Notes: a model not told the origin generated them from the sequence alone. Counted from the stretch's first letter, positions 1 to 7,463 are shown. The stretch is DNA of 12,067 nucleotides from Bacillota bacterium (GCA_023428885.1 JAEYWQ010000172.1:1-12067); one strand, 5' to 3'. Numbers and translations are program-made.

Positions 1-2
1 CT

Positions 3-1445
3 CATCTTCAAAAGCTACCGTTTAGTTACTATGACAATCGTCCACATGGTAAGATACAAGTGCGTGTAGTAAATTACGTGAATAGCTTAAGTGATTTGTT
101 GAGTAATGGTATTGTGAATACCATCACAGATTTATTCAGCTTATTCTTTATCGTAGGCTTTATGCTTTCCATCAATCTACGCTTAACAATCATCTGTTTG
201 ATTGGTTTACCTATCCTTATGGGATTAATCTTCTTTATCAAAACTCGTCAAAGGGTTGCTTGGCAGATACAGAGTAATAAGTCTTCTAATTTAAATGCAT
301 ACATTGCTGAAAGTATCAATGGAATTCGCGTTACTCAAAGTTTTGTTCGTGAACGTGAAAACATTCAGATTTTTAATAACTTAAGTCAAAACTATAGCAA
401 AGCCTGGATGAATGCTGTTAAATATAACTTCATGCTATGGCCCGCCATCGATAATATCGCAACCTTAACAACCTCAGCCATCTATATCCTAGGTGTACAA
501 TGGATCACTGATGGTGTGGCTGGAATTACAACTGGTGTATTAATTGCGTTTACAGGTTACATTGGCCGTTTTTGGGCTCCAATTAATACTCTCGCAAGTT
601 TTTATAACTCCTTATTAACTGCAATGTCTTACTTAGAACGTATCTTTGAAACCATTGATGAAGCAGTATTAGTTACAGATCGTGAGGATGCAAGCGAGAT
701 GCCTCCTATCGTTGGTGATATTAAATTCAAAGATGTATGCTTTAGTTATGAAGATAACATTCCGATCTTAAAGGGTGTTAGTTTCCATGTAAATCCTGGT
801 GAAACCTATGCAATCGTCGGTCCAACCGGTGCTGGAAAATCAACCATTATCAATCTAATCAGCCGCTTCTATAATTTAGACTCTGGTGAGTTATTAATCG
901 ATGGAATTGATATTAATTCTGTAACCATCGCTTCTTTGCGTAAACAGATGGGTGTTATGTTACAAGATAGTTTTATCTTCTCTGGAACTATTATGGATAA
1001 CATTCGTTATGGAAATATGGAAGCTACGAATGAAGATGTTATTACAGCAGCGAAAACAGTTTGTGCCCATGACTTTATCATGAATCTGGAGAATGGGTAT
1101 GACACTGCAGTAAATGAACGAGGTAGTCGCTTGTCTTCTGGACAACGTCAGCTTATCTCCTTTGCCCGTGCTCTCCTAGCTAATCCTAAAATCTTAATCT
1201 TAGATGAAGCTACATCTAGTATTGATACCGAGACTGAAATATTATTGCAAGAAGGTCTTTCAAAACTATTAAAAGGAAGAACCTCCTTTATCATTGCTCA
1301 CCGATTATCGACTATCAAGAACGCAACTAAGATTATGTATGTAGATGATGGTCAGATTCAAGAACTTGGCAACCATGATGAATTGATGAGTCTTAAAGGC
1401 ATGTATTATCAGCTTTATATGTCACAATATGAGTTTTTATCATAA
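3..1445 (+). CDS. ABC exporter half-transporter, ATP-binding/permease protein (5' end outside window)
   Basis: The reading frame is open from the left edge, and its first residues in the window already fit an ABC exporter membrane domain, so the gene is cut and the GTG at 60 is not its start. Numbering residues from that GTG, helices of the transmembrane domain fill about 1-190 and the nucleotide-binding domain follows. Seen there are Walker A GPTGAGKST (254-262), a Q-loop (MLQDSF), the signature LSSGQRQ (from 358), Walker B ILILDEA with catalytic Glu, the D-loop SSID and the switch His in IAHRLST. The family exports drugs, lipids or peptides across the cytoplasmic membrane using ATP. The LSSGQ signature with an intact Walker B Glu is typical of the catalytic partner of heterodimeric exporters (BmrD/LmrD/TM288-like). 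I therefore infer a partner gene just upstream, outside the window. Substrate unknown. Confidence 0.95.
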   Translation, partial: HLQKLPFSYYDNRPHGKIQVRVVNYVNSLSDLLSNGIVNTITDLFSLFFIVGFMLSINLRLTIICLIGLPILMGLIFFIKTRQRVAWQIQSNKSSNLNAYIAESINGIRVTQSFVRERENIQIFNNLSQNYSKAWMNAVKYNFMLWPAIDNIATLTTSAIYILGVQWITDGVAGITTGVLIAFTGYIGRFWAPINTLASFYNSLLTAMSYLERIFETIDEAVLVTDREDASEMPPIVGDIKFKDVCFSYEDNIPILKGVSFHVNPGETYAIVGPTGAGKSTIINLISRFYNLDSGELLIDGIDINSVTIASLRKQMGVMLQDSFIFSGTIMDNIRYGNMEATNEDVITAAKTVCAHDFIMNLENGYDTAVNERGSRLSSGQRQLISFARALLANPKILILDEATSSIDTETEILLQEGLSKLLKGRTSFIIAHRLSTIKNATKIMYVDDGQIQELGNHDELMSLKGMYYQLYMSQYEFLS

Positions 1446-1483
1446 TAATTAGGATTAAATTCAAAAAGAACTATGAAAATTAT

Positions 1484-1524
1484 GTGAACCCCTAAGATTA
1501 GTTTGTCTAACCTTAGGGGTTCAC
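1484..1524. terminator. Long hairpin between convergent genes, probable bidirectional terminator
   Basis: A perfect 13-bp inverted repeat (GTGAACCCCTAAG at 1484-1496 with its complement at 1512-1524) extends, after one A/C mismatch, into a further 4-bp stem closed by the loop TTTGT. It lies 38 bp after the ABC gene stop and 60 bp after the end of the opposing cyclase gene, where both transcripts should end. The flanks are AT-rich, but neither side has a clean run of T directly after the stem, so efficiency as an intrinsic terminator is uncertain. Confidence 0.75.
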
Positions 1525-1584
1525 TGCAATTATCTTAGTGCTTTTTCACTTATATTTAACTAAAGGTTAAACCATTTTCTTCCT

Positions 1585-2682
1585 TTATTCAGCAATGACA
1601 CAGTTCTTACCGACCTTCTTACCTTCGTACAAATTATGATCTGCTAATTGAATTACTTCATGCACCGATAAGTTGCTTTCAAATGCTTTAATTCCGAAGG
1701 TCATAGTAATTTGTACACTCTGTTGTTGATATAGAAATTCAAAATTCTCAAGTTTCTTTCTTAGATGTTCAATTTGTTCAATACAGTAATTTAAGTTCCA
1801 AGGTACCAACATTAATAGTTCCTCTCCGCCCCATCTACATATCTTACTATCTTCCCCAAGGCTTTCCCTTAAAAGCTTAGCGCACTGTATTAGTACCATG
1901 TCGCCACAGTCATGGCCATAAGTATCATTCGTTTGCTTAAAATCATCAATATCACAGAGAATAATACAGTAATCCGAATTACCAGCTTTAAAATTATCAT
2001 AGGCAATCAAAATATAATCCATCATACTTCTACGATTAAACAAAGATGTTAATGGATCACAATCTGCCAGATGCTTTAACTGATAATTATGTTCTTCCAA
2101 GCATCGTAAACTTCCTCTTGTCTCTAAAATATATAGAGTACAGAACAGCATTAAGATAAGATAGCATATAATACTATTGATTGTAAATATCGTGTTGATA
2201 GCTACGACAGAAGTGATTGGATGAATCGGACCATTGATGGAAGAAAGATACCTAGCCGCTAAGAAAACTATCAAAGAAACCAATCCAATAATAATTGGCA
2301 CTTTATGATTTTTAGAAGAAGTTGGATTCGAATGATTTAAATAAAAAACAACAGGTATTAAACCAAAGACATAGTATGTAAAGCCAAAATTCCAGCCGAT
2401 CCATATACTCACTGTAATATGATAGATATAGATATTCATATAGGTAATCATCATACAGGCAAAAAATCGATCTCTTCTAATCAATTTCTTCATGACAAGA
2501 AGTGTGGTCATAGAGATTAGATTAGCTGCTGCCAGAGTATGAATGTCAAGAATCATAAAAATTGCAGTATGTATTATGTTTAAAAAATTACATACATAAA
2601 AAATAGCATTATATTTTGCTCTTTCTGAATATACGCCTTTTCTATCTAGAATAGTTGAAAATATTTTCTTTACATGCGTCAT
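1585..2682 (-). CDS. Membrane-anchored GGDEF diguanylate cyclase
   Basis: The N-terminal half (about residues 25-200) is a string of roughly six hydrophobic segments, a membrane sensor-type domain I cannot assign to a named family. A GGDEF domain follows, with the opening DPLTSLFNRR near 209-218, the metal-binding CDIDDFK and the signature RWGGEEL (GG at 285-286). The family makes cyclic di-GMP from two GTP at the inner membrane face. The signature is the GGEEL variant, which should allow activity. The RxxD inhibitory I-site expected just before it is absent, so product feedback at that site is not predicted. Start: the ATG at 2691 directly abuts the GGGGAG ribosome binding site, whereas the ATG at 2682 sits 9 nt from it, so I chose 2682 (365 residues). 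A strong sigma-A promoter lies upstream and the gene appears monocistronic. The signal sensed is unknown. Confidence 0.92.
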   Translation of the reverse strand: MTHVKKIFSTILDRKGVYSERAKYNAIFYVCNFLNIIHTAIFMILDIHTLAAANLISMTTLLVMKKLIRRDRFFACMMITYMNIYIYHITVSIWIGWNFGFTYYVFGLIPVVFYLNHSNPTSSKNHKVPIIIGLVSLIVFLAARYLSSINGPIHPITSVVAINTIFTINSIICYLILMLFCTLYILETRGSLRCLEEHNYQLKHLADCDPLTSLFNRRSMMDYILIAYDNFKAGNSDYCIILCDIDDFKQTNDTYGHDCGDMVLIQCAKLLRESLGEDSKICRWGGEELLMLVPWNLNYCIEQIEHLRKKLENFEFLYQQQSVQITMTFGIKAFESNLSVHEVIQLADHNLYEGKKVGKNCVIAE

Positions 2683-2756
2683 CCTTAGCATCTCCCCAGA
2701 CCCTTATGTTTTCAACTCATGTTACAAACAGACAAATAATTGGATAAATTTACTTA

Positions 2757-2785
2757 ATATTATCATACAACTATATTAGCGTCAA
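2757..2785 (-). promoter_or_regulatory. Sigma-A promoter for the GGDEF gene, extended -10
   Basis: Read on the minus strand, TTGACG (2785-2780) is followed by a 17-nt spacer and TAATAT (2762-2757). A TGA directly before the -10 gives an extended -10 (TGn). Five of six bases match at the -35 and five of six at the -10. It places the transcript start about 65-70 nt before the cyclase start codon. This is one of the clearest promoters in the window. Confidence 0.8.
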
Positions 2786-2804
2786 TAAACTTTTCTTGTT
2801 GTCT

Positions 2805-2834
2805 GAATAAATCAAATCACTTTACCTTAAACTA
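2805..2834 (+). promoter_or_regulatory. Possible forespore (sigma-G/F-type) promoter for the SpoVAF-like gene
   Basis: GAATA (2805-2809), an 18-nt spacer and TAAACTA (2828-2834) loosely match the forespore sigma-G pattern (GnATA-type -35; CATwmTA-type -10, two mismatches here). The position, about 35 nt before the chosen ATG, fits, and spoVAF-type genes are expressed in the forespore in Bacillus. The sequence match alone is weak in such AT-rich DNA. Confidence 0.35.
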
Positions 2835-2857
2835 ATCTTTGAATATGATGAGGATTC

Positions 2858-2862
2858 GAGGT
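2858..2862 (+). promoter_or_regulatory. Ribosome binding site that sets the SpoVAF-like start at 2869
   Basis: GAGGT lies 6 nt before ATG 2869. The frame is open further upstream to a TTG at 2839 and ATGs at 2845 and 2848, but none of these has a purine-rich site at a proper distance, so 2869 is preferred. Confidence 0.7.
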
Positions 2863-2868
2863 AGAACG

Positions 2869-4296
2869 ATGCAAGTATCAGAAAAATTAGTCGATAACAT
2901 CAATAAACTTAATGAAATCTTCCCAGTGGGGAAAAGTTATGATATTGTTACACGAACTTTTTATTTTCAAGATACCAAGGCATATTGGATTGGAATAAAT
3001 GGTTTATGTGATAATACATTACTGCAACAAATTGTAACAAACCTTCAAGACCCCACTTATACTATGGATGCAAAGATTAGCAACCTTCAGTTATTCATGG
3101 AATCTAAGATTGGGTATGTTCAAACAGAATTATGCAATGACTGGGATAAAATAATCAAGAATATCTTAAGTGGTCCCTCTGCAATTTTCGTTGATGGCTT
3201 TCCAGCTGCTGTTCTATTAGATACACGAAAGTATCCTGCTCGTAGTATTGAAGAACCTGATACAGAAAAAGCATCCCGTGGGGCGAAGGATGGATTTATA
3301 GAAACTCTCTCTTCTAATACTGCCTTAATACGACGTAGAATAAGAAATCCTAAGCTAAGTTTTGAGAGAAAATCCGTTGGTTCAGAATCCAAAACAGACA
3401 TTGCTATTGCCTATGTGGAAGGCAGTATAGACAACAATCTATTGACTGAATTAAAACAAAAGCTAGACAATGTAATGATACCTGCATTAACCATGGGGCC
3501 TAAGAGTTTAGAAGAACTGATTGTGAAAAAAAGATGGTGGAATCCACTCCCGCAGATTCGTTATACAGAACGACCAGATGTGGCTTGTAGCTTCTTACTT
3601 GAAGGATATATCCTTCTCATTGTGGATAATTTTCCTTGTGCCATGGTATTCCCATGCACCTTGTTGCAATTTACTCAAAATCCAGAGGATTACTATCAGA
3701 ATCCTACCGTTGGTAACTATCTTCGTTTATTGCGTTTTGTTTGTATCTTAATCAGCCTGTTCCTCTTACCGGTCTTTCTACTTTTTGGTATGTATTCCAT
3801 GGAATTACCTCTGGGCTTTAAACTGGTTTCCGATAATTCACTAAATCCCATGAAACTATTTGCCTATGTAATGTTGGTTGAGTTAAGCTTGGATATTTTT
3901 AAATACTCCTCTATGAATGCTTCCAGTGGACTGTCCAATTCTCTCGGTCTCATCGGAGGTATTATAGTTGGCGATGTGGCGATGGAACTAAAATGGGCGA
4001 CTCCAGAAGCTGTATTCTTCGGAGCCATCACCATGTTAGCAACCTTAAGTATCTCATCCCAAGAATTCGGACAAGCCATACGTCTATATCGTTATCTTTT
4101 AGTAATATTAACTGGTTTTCTACGCATCTGGGGATTTGGAATCGGATTCTTATTGATACTCATCTCTGTGGTTACGACTCCATCCTTTGCAGGTAAGAGC
4201 TATCTATGGCCACTCATACCATTTGAATGGAAAGCATTAAAAACCTTACTGTTCCGATACCCAAATGCCAAATACCAAGCAAAAAATCGCAAATAG
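2869..4296 (+). CDS. GerA-family spore germination protein, SpoVAF-like
   Basis: A 475-residue protein with the GerA-family plan: a soluble N-terminal region to about residue 284, then a membrane domain of several helices (about 286-460). Family hallmarks are the RGAKDGF segment followed by TALIRRRIRNPKL (from about 137), the FTQNPEDYYQNP stretch before the first helix, and a C-terminal YLWPLIPFEWKAL and LFRYP segment that I associate with SpoVAF rather than nutrient-receptor A subunits. In Bacillus, SpoVAF sits in the spore inner membrane and works with FigP as an ion channel that strengthens germination signalling. No spoVA gene, GerB or GerC partner is adjacent, so this is a stand-alone copy. 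It is divergent from the cyclase gene and ends 5 bp from the convergent MATE gene with no terminator between. GerA family is secure; the SpoVAF subtype is probable. Confidence 0.88.
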   Translation: MQVSEKLVDNINKLNEIFPVGKSYDIVTRTFYFQDTKAYWIGINGLCDNTLLQQIVTNLQDPTYTMDAKISNLQLFMESKIGYVQTELCNDWDKIIKNILSGPSAIFVDGFPAAVLLDTRKYPARSIEEPDTEKASRGAKDGFIETLSSNTALIRRRIRNPKLSFERKSVGSESKTDIAIAYVEGSIDNNLLTELKQKLDNVMIPALTMGPKSLEELIVKKRWWNPLPQIRYTERPDVACSFLLEGYILLIVDNFPCAMVFPCTLLQFTQNPEDYYQNPTVGNYLRLLRFVCILISLFLLPVFLLFGMYSMELPLGFKLVSDNSLNPMKLFAYVMLVELSLDIFKYSSMNASSGLSNSLGLIGGIIVGDVAMELKWATPEAVFFGAITMLATLSISSQEFGQAIRLYRYLLVILTGFLRIWGFGIGFLLILISVVTTPSFAGKSYLWPLIPFEWKALKTLLFRYPNAKYQAKNRK

Positions 4297-4301
4297 TGCT
4301 T

Positions 4302-5678
4302 TTAAGCCACCATATTATTTAGCCAGACACCCTTTTTAACAAGAATATACCCAATGGTACATTTGATTAATTCTAAACTCTGGCAAATTATAAATATTGG
4401 TATGATTGTAAGCGTAGTTTCCTTGGTTAAGAAAAAGGCAGTAGGGATACAGATTGCCCATACAAATACACTGTCAAATAAGAAAGTAATGATTGTTTTT
4501 CCACCGGACCTGAGGGTAAAGTAAGATGCATGAGTAAAAGCATTCAAAGGCATCATAATTGCTGAGATTAAGATAAACTTCTGTGCTAACTCCTTTACTA
4601 TACTACCTGTATTATAAATCTGTGGAAATAACGGAGATGTTAATGCCATAATACCTCCGATCACCATACAGCAGGAAACTGAGAAAAAAATAAGTTTTCC
4701 TGCTGTTTTTTTTGCCTCATCCATCTTGTTAGCTCCAAGCAACTGACCAACAATAATTGCTATTGCACTACCAACTGCAATGAACACGATGTTAAACACA
4801 TTCGATATGGTACTCGATATATTTAACCCTGCTACTACCTCAAGTCCTCGAACAGAATATCGCTGTGTCATCGTTGCCATACCACCTGCCCAGAGTGCTT
4901 CATTCACTAAGAGAGGAGTTCCAGTAATCAATATTTTAATCACCAAAGATTTTGGAATACGGAAGCTTCGATAAGCCTGTTGAATAAATATGTTTTTTAC
5001 ACTATGTCGATGAGTCCAAGAAATAATAATGAAACATTCTACAAAACGTGACAGTACAGTAGCAACGGCAGCACCAACAACACCAAGCTCTGGTGCACCA
5101 AATTTTCCAAAAATCAAAATATAGTTAAAAATTAAATTTACAATTACAGCTGTAATTCCTGCTTTCATCGGAAGTACTGTCTCTCCCGTTTCTCGTAGGG
5201 TGCTGGAGTAGGACTGAGATATAACAAAGGGAATCAAACCTATCATCATTACCTTTAAATAATCAAGTCCATACTGTAAGGTAGCATTAATATCTCCTAT
5301 ATCACTTTCATCATGTAAATATAGACTTATTAGATTCTCTCCAAAAAATGAGAATAAAAGAATTCCTATCGTTGCAATCACACCACAGATTAATAGTTTA
5401 AAGCGAAAGGTATTTCTTACCCCATCATGATTACCACTGCCAAAAAATTGTGCTCCAAAGATTCCAGGACCAGAAACAGCACCAAAAATACAGATATTAA
5501 ACACAAAAATCAATTGATTCACAATGGATACCCCTGACATTTGCTCCGTTCCAATACGACCGATCATGATATTATCTAATAAACTTACGAAATTCGTGAT
5601 ACCATTTTGTATCATAATAGGTACTGTGATTAAGAGTACCATTCGATAAAACTTTTTATCTCCAATTAAGTGTTTCAT
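4302..5678 (-). CDS. MATE family efflux transporter (first)
   Basis: A 458-residue, very hydrophobic protein of the length and pattern of a 12-helix MATE antiporter. The N-terminal segment around LLDNIMIGRIGTEQMSGVS matches the family's first helix pair, and FGAQFFGSG plus the second-half repeat VGQLLGANKMDEAKK are the expected loop motifs after helices 2 and 8. The family exports organic cations, drugs or metabolites using sodium or proton gradients; the substrate cannot be read from sequence. The start is supported by AAGGA 8 nt upstream. It is the last gene of a probable amidase-HAD-MATE operon, 67 bp after the HAD gene. Its 3' end faces the SpoVAF-like gene at a distance of 5 bp, so the two messages probably overlap. 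It is clearly divergent from the second MATE at 7464-8819, so recent duplication is unlikely. Confidence 0.93.
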   Translation of the reverse strand: MKHLIGDKKFYRMVLLITVPIMIQNGITNFVSLLDNIMIGRIGTEQMSGVSIVNQLIFVFNICIFGAVSGPGIFGAQFFGSGNHDGVRNTFRFKLLICGVIATIGILLFSFFGENLISLYLHDESDIGDINATLQYGLDYLKVMMIGLIPFVISQSYSSTLRETGETVLPMKAGITAVIVNLIFNYILIFGKFGAPELGVVGAAVATVLSRFVECFIIISWTHRHSVKNIFIQQAYRSFRIPKSLVIKILITGTPLLVNEALWAGGMATMTQRYSVRGLEVVAGLNISSTISNVFNIVFIAVGSAIAIIVGQLLGANKMDEAKKTAGKLIFFSVSCCMVIGGIMALTSPLFPQIYNTGSIVKELAQKFILISAIMMPLNAFTHASYFTLRSGGKTIITFLFDSVFVWAICIPTAFFLTKETTLTIIPIFIICQSLELIKCTIGYILVKKGVWLNNMVA

Positions 5679-5745
5679 TTTTCCCGTCCTTCGTTTTTAT
5701 TGAAAACTCCTCGTTCTCTATTTTATAAAAATTTAGCTCTCCTAT

Positions 5746-6393
5746 CTATACGAATAACTTGCTAAGTTCTTCTACTGTTTCTACAATATAAGTTGCTTTC
5801 GCCTCTTCATGTTCTATACGATCCCCAAAACCATATAAGACACCAACTGCATCAATCCCCACCTTGCTGGCTCCTATAATATCAAAATTACGGTCCCCTA
5901 TCATTACTACCTTGGAAAGGTCAGTAATCTTATTCTCTTCTAGTGCATAACGAATTACTTCATCTTTATGCGATCTTTTTCCATCCATTTCACTACCTGC
6001 AACAAAGTCAAAATAACTTAACAAGTTAAAATGCTCCAGAATTTGAACGGAGAACTCGGTAGGTTTTGAAGTTGCGACGATTAACCTTTTCCCTTGTTTC
6101 TTAAGTTCCTTTAGAAGTTCAGGAATTCCTGGATACACTTCATTCTCAAATTTACCCGTCACACTAAAATACTCACGATACTTACTAACTGCTTCTTCGG
6201 CAGTAGTTTCATCAAAGTGATAGATGGTTAGAAAGCTCTCTCGCAGGGGAGGGCCAATAAAGACTTCTAACTCATCAAGATTCGATACAATAATACCAAA
6301 GTGGTTAAGTGCATAAGCAACCGATTTGGTTATTCCAACCTTAGGATTCGTTAATGTTCCATCTAAATCAAATAAGATATATTCATATTCCAT
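5746..6393 (-). CDS. HAD-superfamily phosphatase (Gph/5'-nucleotidase-like)
   Basis: A 215-residue HAD hydrolase with all four motifs: I, FDLDGTLT (nucleophile Asp9, acid/base Asp11); II, VATSKPT (Thr108); the conserved Lys143 in SHKDE; and IV, GDRNFD (Asp167 and Asp171, magnesium ligands). The segment between motifs I and II is a helical cap of subfamily I type, and IGPPLRESF (46-54) is a cap signature common in Firmicute phosphatases annotated as phosphoglycolate phosphatase or 5'-nucleotidase. It should cleave a small phosphate ester in the cytoplasm; the true substrate is unknown. It lies 56 bp after the amidase gene and 67 bp before the MATE gene on the same strand, suggesting co-transcription. 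The ribosome binding site is poor: only a run of A and G about 11-17 nt upstream of the ATG. Confidence 0.93.
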   Translation of the reverse strand: MEYEYILFDLDGTLTNPKVGITKSVAYALNHFGIIVSNLDELEVFIGPPLRESFLTIYHFDETTAEEAVSKYREYFSVTGKFENEVYPGIPELLKELKKQGKRLIVATSKPTEFSVQILEHFNLLSYFDFVAGSEMDGKRSHKDEVIRYALEENKITDLSKVVMIGDRNFDIIGASKVGIDAVGVLYGFGDRIEHEEAKATYIVETVEELSKLFV

Positions 6394-6449
6394 ACGATAA
6401 TTAGTCTCTTTCTCTTCCTTATTAGTTAATTAGTAAGATTACTACAAAG

Positions 6450-7271
6450 CTATTTCTTAGCTAAACCAAAAAATGTAGCAATTCCTACGGCATCTGCTTT
6501 TGCTAAAGCTCTTAAATCTTCTTCACTATCAATATACACTTGGTCAGTAGTATTATCCATGAAGCAATGTTCTACAATGATTCCAGGAATATCTCTTGCT
6601 GCACAGTGACGATTAATCGCATAATAATCCAATGGATTACCTGCATCATCAAACATATCATTGCTATTTCTAGTTACAGTTCCATTGTTTACCAAACCAA
6701 GTGTTTCAAATTCCTCTAAGATAGAATTCCCTAACTCTTTAGATGCTTCTGACACGTTCTCTCGATGGGAAACTAAAACCATAGAGCCTTTCTGTGAGTG
6801 GTCTTCCGATGCATTAAAGTGTAAGCTCACTAACACATCTGCATTCACATCCTGTGCATATTGAGCACGCATCTCCAAATCAACTTTTACGTCACCAGAC
6901 AAAGCACTGTCTTCCTCACGGGTTAAGTAAATCTCCATTCCTGTATAGTTTGCTTCAAGGTACTCTTTCACATATGTTGCCATCTTAAGTGTTAAGTCTT
7001 TTTCATTACGGCCACTATAAGAAGCACCTACAAATCCTCCTCCATGACCAGGATCAAGAGCTATAATGACATTCTTAGCATAATCCCCTTCTGCTTCTGT
7101 AGTCATGTCCTCCCCCTGGTTTTGATCATCCTCTTCCTTATTACTTGTCTCCTCCACTTGTTTTGTTGGAACTACTCCGGTAACAAGTTCATCTTTTTTT
7201 TGGGCACTACCGCAAGCTGTTAATGCCAAGAGTGCTAATCCAAGCACACTTATCTTCAGCCATTTTCTCAA
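6450..7271 (-). CDS. N-acetylmuramoyl-L-alanine amidase (Amidase_3), lipoprotein, TTG start
   Basis: This cell-wall hydrolase should cut the bond between N-acetylmuramic acid and L-alanine in peptidoglycan. With the chosen start (273 residues) the N-terminus is MRKWLK, a hydrophobic stretch and the lipobox LTAC (Cys20), so the protein is predicted to be lipid-anchored on the outer face of the membrane. An acidic, low-complexity linker (about 25-65) leads to the catalytic domain (about 67-270). The zinc and catalytic residues of the family are all visible: His76 in ALDPGHGG, Glu90 in GRNEKDL, His151 in SLHFNAS and Glu234 in IIVEH. The start is TTG at 7271 because GGAGG lies 8 nt before it; the in-frame TTG at 7286 overlaps that site and would spoil the signal peptide. 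It heads a probable operon with the HAD and MATE genes. Roles in sporulation, germination or growth cannot be told apart here. Confidence 0.93.
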   Translation of the reverse strand: MRKWLKISVLGLALLALTACGSAQKKDELVTGVVPTKQVEETSNKEEDDQNQGEDMTTEAEGDYAKNVIIALDPGHGGGFVGASYSGRNEKDLTLKMATYVKEYLEANYTGMEIYLTREEDSALSGDVKVDLEMRAQYAQDVNADVLVSLHFNASEDHSQKGSMVLVSHRENVSEASKELGNSILEEFETLGLVNNGTVTRNSNDMFDDAGNPLDYYAINRHCAARDIPGIIVEHCFMDNTTDQVYIDSEEDLRALAKADAVGIATFFGLAKK

Positions 7272-7279
7272 TTTTTCAG

Positions 7280-7284
7280 CCTCC
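7280..7284 (-). promoter_or_regulatory. Ribosome binding site fixing the TTG start of the amidase
   Basis: GGAGG on the minus strand, 8 nt from the TTG at 7271-7269. It overlaps the alternative upstream TTG (7286-7284), which therefore cannot be the real start. Confidence 0.85.
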
Positions 7285-7320
7285 AAATGATTAATTTTTC
7301 TTATCCAAAACCCTGTGGTA

Positions 7321-7329
7321 AGTATACCA
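7321..7329 (-). promoter_or_regulatory. Extended -10 promoter candidate for the amidase operon
   Basis: On the minus strand TGG is followed by TATACT (7326-7321), an extended -10 with five of six matches to TATAAT. The -35 region 17-18 nt upstream is poor (TTCCAT/TTTCCA), which extended -10 promoters tolerate. Transcription would start about 45 nt before the TTG start codon. A second candidate lies upstream at 7360-7387. Confidence 0.55.
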
Positions 7330-7359
7330 TATTCCTTAGTCGAATGGAAATTGAAAATA

Positions 7360-7387
7360 CAATTAATATCTTAAGATTTTCTGTCAA
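7360..7387 (-). promoter_or_regulatory. Alternative upstream promoter for the amidase operon
   Basis: A perfect TTGACA (7387-7382, minus strand) is followed after 16 nt by TAATTG (7365-7360), only a moderate -10. It is back to back with the TTGACT -35 of the second MATE promoter, 6 bp away, so the two would be divergent and close enough to share regulation. Confidence 0.4.
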
Positions 7388-7393
7388 GATAAG

Positions 7394-7421
7394 TTGACTT
7401 TTTTCAACACAGGTGTAAAAT
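7394..7421 (+). promoter_or_regulatory. Sigma-A promoter for the second MATE gene
   Basis: TTGACT (7394-7399), a 16-nt spacer and TAAAAT (7416-7421) give five of six matches in each box. The start codon is about 43 nt downstream of the -10. Inverted half-sites overlap the -35 (GTCAA 7383-7387, GTTGA 7393-7397, TCAAC 7404-7408) and could be an operator, although TTGAC-type symmetry also arises simply from two divergent -35 boxes. Confidence 0.65.
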
Positions 7422-7450
7422 AGTATATTGCTATTATAAAACATGCTAAT

Positions 7451-7455
7451 GGAGG
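7451..7455 (+). promoter_or_regulatory. Ribosome binding site setting the second MATE start at 7464
   Basis: GGAGG lies 8 nt before ATG 7464. The in-frame ATGs at 7443 and 7449 lie upstream of or against this site and lack their own, so the longer reading is rejected. Confidence 0.85.
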
Positions 7456-7463
7456 CATTACAT

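Noticed and set aside
60..62. GTG as the start of the ABC transporter gene
   Set aside because: The frame continues open to the left edge and encodes membrane-domain residues typical of the family, with no ribosome binding site before the GTG. The gene is cut by the window edge.
3120..3401. 93-codon minus-strand frame inside the SpoVAF-like gene
   Set aside because: It lies wholly within a convincing gene, has no recognisable domain or ribosome binding site, and is best explained as a shadow frame. The same applies to 960-1145, 3864-4079, 3993-4196, 4780-4974, 6661-6864, 9213-9395, 10171-10353 and 11388-11582.
6425..6445. TAGTAA/TTACTA inverted repeat between the amidase and HAD genes as a terminator
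   Set aside because: The arms are only six A/T-rich base pairs with a 2-nt gap and no U-tract, too weak to end transcription.
7287..7442. Riboswitch or structured leader before the second MATE gene
   Set aside because: Guanidine-type and other riboswitches often precede MATE or SMR genes, but the leader from the predicted start to the ATG is only about 35 nt, too short for one.
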